Assembly (NCBI RefSeq): GCF_040581405.1
Contig: NZ_CP137157.1
Coordinates: 872,001 to 936,000, forward strand
From: Komagataeibacter sucrofermentans DSM 15973
GTDB taxonomy: Bacteria; Pseudomonadota; Alphaproteobacteria; Acetobacterales; Acetobacteraceae
Length of the DNA: 64,000 bases
Direction of reading: 5' to 3'
Each line of letters begins with the position of its first letter. Positions within the stretch are counted from its first letter, which is position 1. Shown here piece after piece: positions 34,220 through 42,736 of the stretch. The notes beneath the pieces are model-generated. The model did no database searches. It had not been told where the DNA came from and saw only the letters and a program-made list of their open reading frames with translations. The translations under genes and the position numbers were made by a program.

Positions 34220-35644
34220 ATGAACTGGACACTTGCTCTGCCCGAAATCGTGCTGGCCCTGTCCGGGCTGGTCATCCTGCTGGCCGGGGTGATGCAAAAG
34301 CGCGGTCAGGCTTTCTTTTCATGCACCATGATGACGCTGTTCGCCCTGGTGGTGACGGCGGCGCTGGTGGTGCTCTCGCCCGATGGCACGGGTTACAGCC
34401 ATGTCTTCATCAATGATGACTTCGCGCGCTTCATGAAGGTGCTGGCGCTGGCCGGGGCCGCGCTCTCGCTGGTGCTGGGCATCGGTTATGCGCGGGAGAT
34501 GGAAATCGACAAATTCGAGTTCCCCGTGCTGGTGCTGTTCTCGACGCTGGGCGCCATGATCATGGCATCGTCCGGCAACCTCATGACGCTGTTCGTGGGG
34601 CTGGAGCTTTCCTCGCTGTCCATCTACATCCTGTGCGCGTTTGCGCGCGATCAGGTCACGGCGGCGGAGGCGGGGCTGAAATACTTCGTGCTGGGGTCGC
34701 TGGCCTCGGGCATCCTGCTCTATGGCATCTCGCTGGCCTATGGCTTTGCAGGCACGCTGGACTATGCCGGGTTGCAGCAGGCGGTGCGTGGCAGCGCCGT
34801 GTTGCCTGCGGGGCTTATGGTAGGCATCGTGTTCGTGCTGGTGGGGCTGTGCTTCAAGCTGTCCATGGTGCCGTTTCATATGTGGACGCCCGATGTGTAC
34901 CAGGGCGCGCCCACCTCGGTCACGGCCTATATGGCGGGCGCGCCCAAGATTGCGGCGTTTGCCGTGCTGCTGCGGGTCATGGCGGGGCCGTTCGGCTCCA
35001 TGGCGCACCAGTGGCAGCTGCTGATCGAGGTGGTCTCGGCGGCGTCGATGGTGTTTGGCGCGCTGGCCGCCATTCCGCAGGGCAATATCAAGCGGCTCAT
35101 GGCATATTCCTCCATCGGGCATATGGGTTACGCCATGATCGGCCTTGCGGCAGGCACGGCGGAGGGCACGCGTGGCACGCTGGTCTATCTGGTGACGTAT
35201 CTGTTCATGAACGTGGGCGCGTTCGCGGGCATCGTGGCCATGCGGCGCAAGGGGCGCGCGGTCAGCCGCATCAGCGACCTTGCGGGGCTGGGCCGCAGCG
35301 ACCCGGGCATGGCGCTGGCCATGGCGGTGTTCATGTTCTCCATGGCGGGCGCACCCCCGCTGGCCGGGTTCTTTGGCAAGCTGATGGTGTTCTATGCCGC
35401 GATCAACGCGCAGCTTTACGGGCTGGCGGCAATCGGTATCATCAGTAGCGTGATCGGGGCGTATTATTATATACGCATCGTCAAGATCATGTTTTTCGAT
35501 GCCGCCGCCCCGGCGCTTGATCGCGCGCCGGTTTCGGTCTCGTTCGTTTCCGTTGGCATGGGGCTGGTGACGGTATTCTTCATCGTGGCGCTCGGCCCGG
35601 TCGCCACGGCGGCGCAGGCGGCGGCTGGCGCATTGTTCAGGTAG
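34220..35644 (+). CDS. nuoN: Complex I antiporter-like subunit NuoN
   Basis: 474 residues with about 14 membrane helices. It is NuoN rather than NuoM because it starts MNWTLALPEIVLALSG and has MVPFHMWTPDVYQGAPTSVT and GAPPLAGFFGKLMVFYAA, all NuoN signatures, whereas the NuoM patterns expected between L and N are not found. AGGG lies about 10 bases before the ATG. It ends the complex I run; birA follows after 3 bases. Confidence 0.95.
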   Translation: MNWTLALPEIVLALSGLVILLAGVMQKRGQAFFSCTMMTLFALVVTAALVVLSPDGTGYSHVFINDDFARFMKVLALAGAALSLVLGIGYAREMEIDKFEFPVLVLFSTLGAMIMASSGNLMTLFVGLELSSLSIYILCAFARDQVTAAEAGLKYFVLGSLASGILLYGISLAYGFAGTLDYAGLQQAVRGSAVLPAGLMVGIVFVLVGLCFKLSMVPFHMWTPDVYQGAPTSVTAYMAGAPKIAAFAVLLRVMAGPFGSMAHQWQLLIEVVSAASMVFGALAAIPQGNIKRLMAYSSIGHMGYAMIGLAAGTAEGTRGTLVYLVTYLFMNVGAFAGIVAMRRKGRAVSRISDLAGLGRSDPGMALAMAVFMFSMAGAPPLAGFFGKLMVFYAAINAQLYGLAAIGIISSVIGAYYYIRIVKIMFFDAAAPALDRAPVSVSFVSVGMGLVTVFFIVALGPVATAAQAAAGALFR

Positions 35645-35647
35645 TTC

Positions 35648-36439
35648 ATGACCCATAGCCCCTCTGCCTTTCGCACCATGAGCGTTCCCCGCGGCGGGGG
35701 GCAGGCATGGCAGTTGCAGGTGCATGACAGGCTCGGCTCCACATCCGACCTGTGCAAGGACATGCTGGCGGCAGGGCAGGGACGCGACGGGCTTGCGGTA
35801 ATGGCGCTTGAACAGACAGCCGGGCGCGGCAGCCGGGGGCGCGAGTGGCGTGATCCGGGTGGCAATCTGGCGCTGTCGGTCATGCTGGTGGGGCAGGGGG
35901 CTGGAGTGCCGGTAGGGCTATGGCCGTTCATCGCGGGTCTTGCGCTGCATGAGGCCGTGGCGGGTTTTTTGCCCGAACCGAACGCGCTGGAACTCAAATG
36001 GCCCAATGACCTGCTGCTGCACGGGCGCAAGATGGCGGGCATCCTGATCGAGACCGGGGCCGGTGAGGCAGGGCCATGGCAGGTGATCGGCATGGGGGCC
36101 AACCTCAGCGCGGCCCCGCGCATAGAAGGCCGCGAACTGGCCTGCCTGGCCGAATGCGGCGTTGCGGTCAGCCCGACCGACATGGCGCGTGCCGTTTTGC
36201 AGGCACTCGATGGATGGCTGGAATGTTATGCGGCGCAGGGTTTTGGCGCCATACGCATGGCGTGGCTGGCCCGCGCCCACCCTCCGGGCACGAAACTGCG
36301 GGTGGTGGCGGGCAACCAGGCCTTCAGCGGCACGTTTGCAGGACTGGCGGAGGACGGAATCCTGCTGCTCGACACGCCTGCAGGCCCCCGGCAGGTGGTG
36401 ACGGGCGAGGTGCTGATGGCGGGTGGCAGGCAAGAATAA
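35648..36439 (+). CDS. birA: Biotin-[acetyl-CoA-carboxylase] ligase
   Basis: 263 residues. Catalytic domain only: the biotinyl-AMP motif GRGSRGREW begins at residue 59 and KWPNDLLLHGRKMAGILIE at residue 117. The N-terminal DNA-binding domain of E. coli BirA is absent, so it should attach biotin (for example to AccB) but not repress transcription. It starts 3 bases after nuoN, an arrangement common in alphaproteobacteria. Confidence 0.92.
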   Translation: MTHSPSAFRTMSVPRGGGQAWQLQVHDRLGSTSDLCKDMLAAGQGRDGLAVMALEQTAGRGSRGREWRDPGGNLALSVMLVGQGAGVPVGLWPFIAGLALHEAVAGFLPEPNALELKWPNDLLLHGRKMAGILIETGAGEAGPWQVIGMGANLSAAPRIEGRELACLAECGVAVSPTDMARAVLQALDGWLECYAAQGFGAIRMAWLARAHPPGTKLRVVAGNQAFSGTFAGLAEDGILLLDTPAGPRQVVTGEVLMAGGRQE

Positions 36440-36558
36440 TCCGCCCCGATTGCGGAAAGAGATTTAAGTCAGCGGGATTACATGATAATCCCTTGCAGGA
36501 ATTCATCGTGCGTCGTTTTGTTTCGGTGCGGTGTCGAACGCCATTTTCCGGGCGGGAA

Positions 36559-36738
36559 ATGCGCTGGTTCCACCGCCTGCATCAGGTCGCGCACACTGCC
36601 AGCTACTGGCGAGAGAACGGAATCTTGGCCCTGATCGGGCTGACAACAGGACAGGCAAACCGGCACGGAACAGGCGTTCCGGGCCCTTTCTTCAAACGCA
36701 TCTTCCAACCCATGATATCTTGTAACAGGACTTTTTAA
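36559..36738 (+). CDS. Possible small basic protein coupled to rnj
   Basis: A 59-residue frame starts at ATG 36559 after GGGCGGGAA (a GTG at 36508 would give 76 residues) and its TAA overlaps the rnj ATG (TAATG). The product begins MRWFHRLHQVAHTASYW and is basic with no motif I recognise. The overlap and ribosome site support translation, but codon evidence is thin in so short a frame. Without it, the 298 bases between birA and rnj are unexplained. Confidence 0.3.
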   Translation: MRWFHRLHQVAHTASYWRENGILALIGLTTGQANRHGTGVPGPFFKRIFQPMISCNRTF

Positions 36739-38381
36739 TGAATGACATGACAGGCGTTTCTTTCCTTCCGCTAGGCGGAACCGGCGAAATTGGCATGAAC
36801 CTCAACCTCTACCGCCAGGGCGACACGTGGCTGGCGGTGGATTGTGGCATCGGCTTCAGTGGCAATGACACGCCCGAGGCCGAGATCATCCTGCCCGACC
36901 CCGTGTTCATTGCCGAGCGCCGCAAGGCGCTTGCAGGCCTGGTGGTGACCCATGCGCATGAGGACCATCTCGGCGCGATCGCCCATCTGTGGCCGCAGCT
37001 TGGCTGCCCGGTCTATGTCACGCCGTTTGCTGCAGCCGTGCTGCGCCGCAAGCTGGGCGAGGCGGGGCTTGTGCAGCAGGTGCCCCTTCATGTGATCGCG
37101 CCCGGTGGCGCGTTCAACGTGGGGCCGTTTGACCTGCGCTTTATTTCGGTCACGCATTCCGTGCCGGAATCACAGTCGCTGGTGCTGCGCACGCCGCAGG
37201 GCATCATCATCCACACCGGTGACTGGAAGATCGACCCCGACCCGCAGGTGGGCCCGCCGACCGATCTTGAAACCTTTGCAGCCCTTGGCCGCGAGGGCGT
37301 GCTGGCCATGGTGTGCGACAGCACCAACGTGCGCACCGAAGGGCCTTCCGCCTCGGAAGCCGATGTGCGGCGCGAGATGACCCGCCTCATCGCCTCGCTT
37401 GAAGGGCGCATTGCCGTCACCTGCTTCGCGAGTAACGTGGCGCGGGTGGAAACGCTGGCCAAGGCGGCGCAGGCCGCGGGCCGCCGCGTGGCCGTGGTGG
37501 GCCGCAGCCTGCGCAACCTTGAGGTTGCGGCGCGTGAATGTGGCTACCTGTCCGATGTGCCGAACTTCCTGTCCGAGCAGGATGCCAATTCGGTGCCCGA
37601 CAACCAGATCATGCTGATCGTGACCGGCAGCCAGGGCGAGCCGCGCTCGGCCCTGTCGCGCATCGCGTCCGACACGCACCCCAACATCTCGCTTGGCGAG
37701 GGGGATACGGTCATCTACAGCAGCCGCATGATTCCCGGTAACGAGCAGGCCGTCATCCAGGTGCAGGACAACCTGACCCGGCGCGGCGTGCATGTCATTA
37801 CCGACAAGGACCACCTCGTGCATGTGTCCGGCCATGCCACGGGCGGCGACGTGCGCAAGCTGTATGACCTCGTGCGCCCGCGCTTCCTCATTCCCGTGCA
37901 TGGCGAGTGGCGTCACCTGACCGCCAATGCCGCCATTGCGCAGGAACTCAACATCGAGCCGGTGCTGCTTGAGGATGGCGATATTCTCGACATCCGCAGC
38001 GACGGGGTGGAAGTTGGCGATACCGCGCCCACCGGGCGGCTGGTGCTTGATGGCGGCCGAATCCTGCCCATGAATGGTGGCGTGTTGTCGGCGCGGCGGC
38101 GCATGCTGTTCAACGGCATGGTGCTGGGCAGCTTCGCGGTGGATGATGAAGGCTACCTGATTGGCGACCCCAAAGTGAGCGCCCCCGGCCTGCTCGATGC
38201 CGAAGACCCCGAGACCGTGCGCGTGACGGAAGAATTCGGCAATGCGCTGGATGAAATTCCCGATGAACTGCGCGAGAACGACACCACCTTCCGCGAGGCC
38301 GCCAAGACCGCGCTGCGCCGCGCGCTGGGCCGCAAGCTGCAGAAACGCCCGCTGGTGGATGTGCACCTGCTGCGCGTCTGA
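36738..38381 (+). CDS. rnj: Ribonuclease J
   Basis: 547-residue metallo-beta-lactamase/beta-CASP nuclease that processes and degrades RNA. The metal-binding motif HAHEDH is at residues 72-77; ISVTHSVPESQSLVL, HTGDWKID and the beta-CASP motifs CFASNVARVE and TGSQGEPRSALSRIA follow. The start at 36738 gives MNDMTGVSFLPLGGTGEIG; an in-frame ATG three codons on is an alternative. A terminator follows. Confidence 0.95.
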   Translation: MNDMTGVSFLPLGGTGEIGMNLNLYRQGDTWLAVDCGIGFSGNDTPEAEIILPDPVFIAERRKALAGLVVTHAHEDHLGAIAHLWPQLGCPVYVTPFAAAVLRRKLGEAGLVQQVPLHVIAPGGAFNVGPFDLRFISVTHSVPESQSLVLRTPQGIIIHTGDWKIDPDPQVGPPTDLETFAALGREGVLAMVCDSTNVRTEGPSASEADVRREMTRLIASLEGRIAVTCFASNVARVETLAKAAQAAGRRVAVVGRSLRNLEVAARECGYLSDVPNFLSEQDANSVPDNQIMLIVTGSQGEPRSALSRIASDTHPNISLGEGDTVIYSSRMIPGNEQAVIQVQDNLTRRGVHVITDKDHLVHVSGHATGGDVRKLYDLVRPRFLIPVHGEWRHLTANAAIAQELNIEPVLLEDGDILDIRSDGVEVGDTAPTGRLVLDGGRILPMNGGVLSARRRMLFNGMVLGSFAVDDEGYLIGDPKVSAPGLLDAEDPETVRVTEEFGNALDEIPDELRENDTTFREAAKTALRRALGRKLQKRPLVDVHLLRV

Positions 38382-38688
38382 ACCCGCGCCACATAACGGT
38401 GCAAATATTTATGGCAGGGAACGGATGGACCGTTTCCTGCCATTTTTTTGGTACGTTTTCCCTAAACCCGGCGGCTTTCGTGCAACCCGATTTGTGTGGG
38501 CACCATACGCCCGCAAGGCCTGCGGGGCCATGCCTGCTCACGCGGATGTTTACGGCCACGCGGGCCTGTTCCATCACGCTTGAGTGTAATGTGAGGGCAG
38601 GCTGCGCACATGCCCCATTCCACGGGCGTTGTGATTGGTCTAGGGTCCGCAGCATTATCGGTTCTCATACGTCAAGGTTCATACGGAT
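38382..38688. other. Intergenic region rnj-proS
   Basis: 307 bases with no convincing gene. It holds the rnj terminator (38411-38449) and presumably the proS promoter; no clear -35/-10 pair stands out. Short frames here lack ribosome sites and conserved sequence. Confidence 0.6.
38411..38449 (+). terminator. Rho-independent terminator of rnj
   Basis: ATGGCAGGGAACGG pairs with CCGTTTCCTGCCAT (14 bp with one G-U) around a 5-base loop and is followed by a T run. Confidence 0.9.
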
Positions 38689-40011
38689 ATGCGTCTGTCC
38701 CGCAGTTTTCTGCCGACTCTTAAGGAAAATCCGGCCGAGGCCCAGATCACCTCGCACCGGCTCATGCTGCGCGCGGGCATGATTCGCCAGACATCGGCCG
38801 GCATCTATGCCTGGCTGCCCGCCGGGCTGCGCGTGCTCGAGAACATCGCCGGTATCGTGCGTGATGAGCAGGATGCCGCGGGCGCGCAGGAAGTGCTGAT
38901 GCCCACCATGCAGTCCGCCGAGTTGTGGAAGCGTTCGGGTCGGTATGATGATTATGGCCCCGAGATGCTGCGCATCCGCGATCGCCACGAGCGCGACATG
39001 CTGTTCGGCCCGACCAATGAGGAAATGATTACCGATATCTTCGGTCAGGTGGTCAAGTCCTACAAGGAACTGCCGCAGGTTCTCTACCAGATCCAGTGGA
39101 AGTTCCGCGACGAGGTGCGCCCCCGCTTTGGCGTGATGCGTGGCCGCGAGTTCTATATGAAGGACGGCTACAGCTTCGACCTTGATACGGCCTCGGCGGT
39201 CGATACCTATCGCCGCATGATGCTGGCCTATCTGCGCACCTTCCAGCGTCTTGGCGTGCGGGCCATCCCCATGCGGGCCGATACCGGGCCGATTGGCGGC
39301 GAGCTGAGCCATGAATTCCTCATCCTTGCCCCCACGGGCGAGAGCGGCGTGTTCTTTGACAGCGCGCTCGAGGATCAGGACTGGCTGGCTGAGAACGTGG
39401 ATATCAATGACCGCGCCTCGCTGGAAAAATTCTTCACGCGCATGACCTCGTTTTATGCCGCGACCGACGAGATGCATGACAAGAAGGCGTGGGCCGAAGT
39501 GCCTGCCGACCGCCAGCGCGAGGGGCGTGGCATCGAGGTGGGGCATATCTTCAACTTCGGGCGCAAATACACCCAGTCGATGGATATTGCGGTCAGCGGC
39601 CCCGATGGCGCGCCGCTCTACCCCGAGATGGGCTCCTACGGCATTGGCGTCTCGCGTCTCGTGGCCGCCATCATCGAGGCCAGCCACGATGAAAACGGCA
39701 TCATCTGGCCGGAATCGGTCGCCCCCTTCAAGGCGGTCATCATCAACCTCAAGAATGGCGACGCTCAGTGCGACGCGCTGTGCGACCAGCTTTACGGTGC
39801 AGCCCCCAAGGCCCTGCTGTATGATGACCGCGCCGAGCGTGCGGGCGCCAAGTTTGCCGATGCTGACCTGATGGGCCACCCGTGGCAGCTGATCGTGGGC
39901 CCGCGCGGGGCGAAGGAAGGCAAGGTGGAGGTCAAGAACCGCCGCACCGGCGAGCGCACCGAGGAAACGCTGGAAGGCGCGTTGGCCCTTATTGCCAAAC
40001 TGCAGGGCTGA
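38689..40011 (+). CDS. proS: Prolyl-tRNA synthetase (short alphaproteobacterial type)
   Basis: 440 residues, class II aminoacyl-tRNA synthetase. Motif 1-3 regions are visible: [20 protein letters not shown], the TNEE stretch in [34 protein letters not shown] and [16 protein letters not shown]. The editing insertion that makes E. coli ProS about 570 residues is missing, as in other alphaproteobacteria. The anticodon-binding domain is at the C-terminus. First of proS-lolC-lolD. Confidence 0.96.
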   Translation: MRLSRSFLPTLKENPAEAQITSHRLMLRAGMIRQTSAGIYAWLPAGLRVLENIAGIVRDEQDAAGAQEVLMPTMQSAELWKRSGRYDDYGPEMLRIRDRHERDMLFGPTNEEMITDIFGQVVKSYKELPQVLYQIQWKFRDEVRPRFGVMRGREFYMKDGYSFDLDTASAVDTYRRMMLAYLRTFQRLGVRAIPMRADTGPIGGELSHEFLILAPTGESGVFFDSALEDQDWLAENVDINDRASLEKFFTRMTSFYAATDEMHDKKAWAEVPADRQREGRGIEVGHIFNFGRKYTQSMDIAVSGPDGAPLYPEMGSYGIGVSRLVAAIIEASHDENGIIWPESVAPFKAVIINLKNGDAQCDALCDQLYGAAPKALLYDDRAERAGAKFADADLMGHPWQLIVGPRGAKEGKVEVKNRRTGERTEETLEGALALIAKLQG

Positions 40012-40013
40012 GC

Positions 40014-41258
40014 ATGTTCGGTCCCTTCGAGCGGATGATCGCCGGGCGCTACCTGCGGGCCCGGCGGGGGGAACGGTTCGTTTCCATCATCGCGATCTTT
40101 TCGCTGGTCGGGATCGCACTTGGCGTTGCCACGCTGATTATCGTGATGTCGGTCATGAACGGGTTCAAGGCTGACCTGCTTGGTCGCATCCTTGGCCTTA
40201 ATGGCGATCTGAGCGTGTATGGCCTGAGCCGCACCATCAGCGATTATGATGCCGTGGCGGGCCGCGTGCGCGGCGTGCCGGGCGTGGTTTCGGCAGCACC
40301 TCTGGTTGAATCGCAGGTGCTGCTCAATTCGGGCAGCTACAACGCGGGCGGCCTGGTGCGCGGCATGGCGCGGGCCGACCTGGTAGGCCTGCATGAGGTC
40401 AGTGACAACCTTGTGGCAGGCAGCCTTGATGACTTTGGCGGTGATGACACGATCATCGTCGGCACCACGCTGGCCGAGCGGGCAGGGCTGACCGTGGGCG
40501 GCAGGCTCACCCTTGTCTCGCCACAGGGGGCGGCCACCGCATTCGGCACCATGCCGCGCGTGCGCGCCTATCGCGTGGTGGCGATCTTTGATGCAGGCGT
40601 GAGTGACTATAATTCCAGCTACGTGTTCCTGCCGCTTCATGCCGCCCAGGTCTATTTCCAGCTGCCGGGGCAGGTGACGCAGGTGCAGGTGATGACGAAG
40701 GACGCGGAAAACGTCATCCCCATCCGCACGGCGATTGAAAAGGCGATGGATGGCGAAGTGCGCGTGATGGACTGGACCCAGAGCAACAACGCCTTCTTTG
40801 GCGCGGTGCAGGTGGAGCAGAACGTAATGTTCCTGATCCTGACGCTCATCATCCTTGTCGCCGCCTTCAACGTCATTTCCTCGCTCATCATGATGGTCAA
40901 GGACAAGAGCGCCGATATTGCCGTGCTGCGCACGCTCGGTGCCACGCGGGGCGCGATCATGCGCATCTTCCTCATGTGCGGGGCCTCGGTGGGGGTGACG
41001 GGCACGTTTGTCGGCACCGGACTGGGCATCGTGTTCTGCCTCAACATCGAGCGGATCCGCCAGTTGCTCCAGCGCATGACCGGCACCGACCTGTTCAATG
41101 CCGAGGTGTATTACCTTGAGCACCTGCCCGCCAAGCTGGTGTGGTCGCAGGTGATCGAGGTGATTGGCATGGCGCTGGTGCTCTCGCTGCTGGCAACACT
41201 CTACCCCTCATGGCGGGCGGCGAGGACTGACCCTGTGGAGGCCCTGCGCCATGAATGA
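40014..41258 (+). CDS. lolC: Lipoprotein-releasing ABC transporter permease LolC/LolE
   Basis: 414 residues. One N-terminal membrane helix ([20 protein letters not shown]) after [20 protein letters not shown], a large periplasmic domain, then three helices in an FtsX-type domain near the C-terminus. With LolD it extracts outer-membrane lipoproteins from the inner membrane. A single permease gene here implies a LolC-type homodimer. The ATG is 2 bases after proS; lolD overlaps its end. Confidence 0.93.
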   Translation: MFGPFERMIAGRYLRARRGERFVSIIAIFSLVGIALGVATLIIVMSVMNGFKADLLGRILGLNGDLSVYGLSRTISDYDAVAGRVRGVPGVVSAAPLVESQVLLNSGSYNAGGLVRGMARADLVGLHEVSDNLVAGSLDDFGGDDTIIVGTTLAERAGLTVGGRLTLVSPQGAATAFGTMPRVRAYRVVAIFDAGVSDYNSSYVFLPLHAAQVYFQLPGQVTQVQVMTKDAENVIPIRTAIEKAMDGEVRVMDWTQSNNAFFGAVQVEQNVMFLILTLIILVAAFNVISSLIMMVKDKSADIAVLRTLGATRGAIMRIFLMCGASVGVTGTFVGTGLGIVFCLNIERIRQLLQRMTGTDLFNAEVYYLEHLPAKLVWSQVIEVIGMALVLSLLATLYPSWRAARTDPVEALRHE

Positions 41259-41952
41259 CACCGTAAACACCGCCCCGCCGCTGCGTCTTGATGGCGTGGT
41301 GCGCCGCTATATCAGCGGCGAGGAAACGCTTGAGGTTCTGAGCGGGGCTGACCTGACGCTGCGCGGCGGCGAGATCGTGGCGCTTGTGGCCCCCTCAGGC
41401 ACCGGCAAGTCGACCCTGCTGCATGTGGCGGGCCTGCTGGAAAAACCCGATGAAGGCTGTGTGCTGCTGGCAGGGCAGGATGCGGGGGCGCTGCCGGATG
41501 GCGGGCGCACGGAGCTACGGCGCGACCGGATCGGGTTTGTCTATCAGTTCCATCATCTGCTGGCCGAGTTCACCGCGCGTGAGAATGTCATGATCCCGCA
41601 GATGATTGCAGGCGTGCCACGCAAACAGGCGCGGGCGCGGGCGGATGAACTGCTGGGCGATTTTGGCCTGGCGCACCGGCTGGATCACCTGCCGGGCAAG
41701 CTTTCAGGCGGCGAGAAGCAGCGCGTGGCCATTGCCCGCGCGCTGGCCAACCGCCCGCATGTGCTGCTGGCCGATGAGCCAACCGGCAACCTTGATGTCA
41801 ATACATCCGATGCCGTGTTTGACGCCCTGCTCGTCACCGTGCGCGCCCATGGCGTGGCGGCCCTGATCGCGACCCATAACATGGACCTTGCCCGCCGCAT
41901 GGACCGCATCGTGACCCTGCGGGATGGAAAGGTGGTGCCGGTGGAGGGGTGA
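41251..41952 (+). CDS. lolD: Lipoprotein-releasing system ATPase LolD
   Basis: 233-residue ABC ATPase. Walker [10 protein letters not shown], signature [19 protein letters not shown] and Walker [12 protein letters not shown] are intact. The ATG at 41251 overlaps lolC by 8 bases, so the two are translationally coupled. Confidence 0.95.
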   Translation: MNDTVNTAPPLRLDGVVRRYISGEETLEVLSGADLTLRGGEIVALVAPSGTGKSTLLHVAGLLEKPDEGCVLLAGQDAGALPDGGRTELRRDRIGFVYQFHHLLAEFTARENVMIPQMIAGVPRKQARARADELLGDFGLAHRLDHLPGKLSGGEKQRVAIARALANRPHVLLADEPTGNLDVNTSDAVFDALLVTVRAHGVAALIATHNMDLARRMDRIVTLRDGKVVPVEG

Positions 41953-42071
41953 TCTCCTTGTGCCCGGAAACACAGGACCGATAGGCGTGCAGGCCCGTGC
42001 CGTAAGCAGTGACCGCATGCGCGATGCGGTTCGTGGTATCACGATGGTCGGGAAAAGAACGGGGGGAGGGT

Positions 42072-42554
42072 ATGAGTTATTTTGAACGATACAGACATCT
42101 TCATATCGAACTGTTTGGCCGTGACGAGAACAACCTGCCGCTGAAGTGGATCAGATGCTACGATACGGACAAGCCGGGCATCTATGATGACTGTTTCCTG
42201 ATCGACTGGAACGGTTCCATACGGGCGCATGCGATCTGGTATGAAGATAACAACCTTGCCATTCAGCAACATACGGCGCTTTCATTCACCACGCATGTGG
42301 ATGACCTGTTTCTTCATATGAAGAAAATGCATGAACAGGCACAGTTTTTTGTTTTCACAAATGAATATGTGCTGCAGCACAACCTGTTCAGGCTTGAAGG
42401 CACACCACCTTTTGCAAAAGAGCCGGGACTGGATATCAACCACATTGTAAAATTCATGCAGAAAAAGAAAAAGCGCGAAGAACAGGAAACCATCGAGAAT
42501 AAAGCCAGGCTCTCGATGATGAATTTCATTCACCGGATTACAACGCTTTTCTGA
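42072..42554 (+). CDS. Orphan hypothetical protein, 160 residues
   Basis: Not recognised. The ATG at 42072 follows an unusually strong GGGGGGAGGG site. The product starts MSYFERYRHLHIELFGRD, has no signal peptide or membrane helix, is rich in aromatic and charged residues, and ends with a basic, probably helical segment (MQKKKKREEQET). Base composition looks more AT-rich than the flanking lolD and dnaE, suggesting later acquisition. A hairpin directly follows the stop. Real coding is likely from the ribosome site and length; function unknown. Confidence 0.65.
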   Translation: MSYFERYRHLHIELFGRDENNLPLKWIRCYDTDKPGIYDDCFLIDWNGSIRAHAIWYEDNNLAIQQHTALSFTTHVDDLFLHMKKMHEQAQFFVFTNEYVLQHNLFRLEGTPPFAKEPGLDINHIVKFMQKKKKREEQETIENKARLSMMNFIHRITTLF

Positions 42555-42578
42555 CAGGACGGCGCATGGCCCGTCCTG
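42555..42578 (+). terminator. Hairpin directly after the orphan gene
   Basis: CAGGACGG and CCGTCCTG form a perfect 8-bp stem with an 8-base loop immediately after the TGA. No T run, so terminator function is uncertain. Confidence 0.4.
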
Positions 42579-42736
42579 ATCCCGACCCTGCCAGCACCAT
42601 GACAGGGCACAAGAATACGTAGGCCCGCGCCCCGGTTATTCTGCCTGCCAGGAAGGTCAGGCACATGCCACCTTCGCCGCTTTGCGGTCACGTCAAGGGA
42701 GTGCACATCGTGCCCCGAGTGCGGTAGACTGGCTGC

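Noticed and set aside
22616-35645. Many long antisense frames across the nuo operon
   Set aside because: All overlap well recognised complex I subunits and show shadow-like composition.
38689-40011. ProS appears truncated (440 residues)
   Set aside because: The short form without the editing insertion is normal for alphaproteobacteria.
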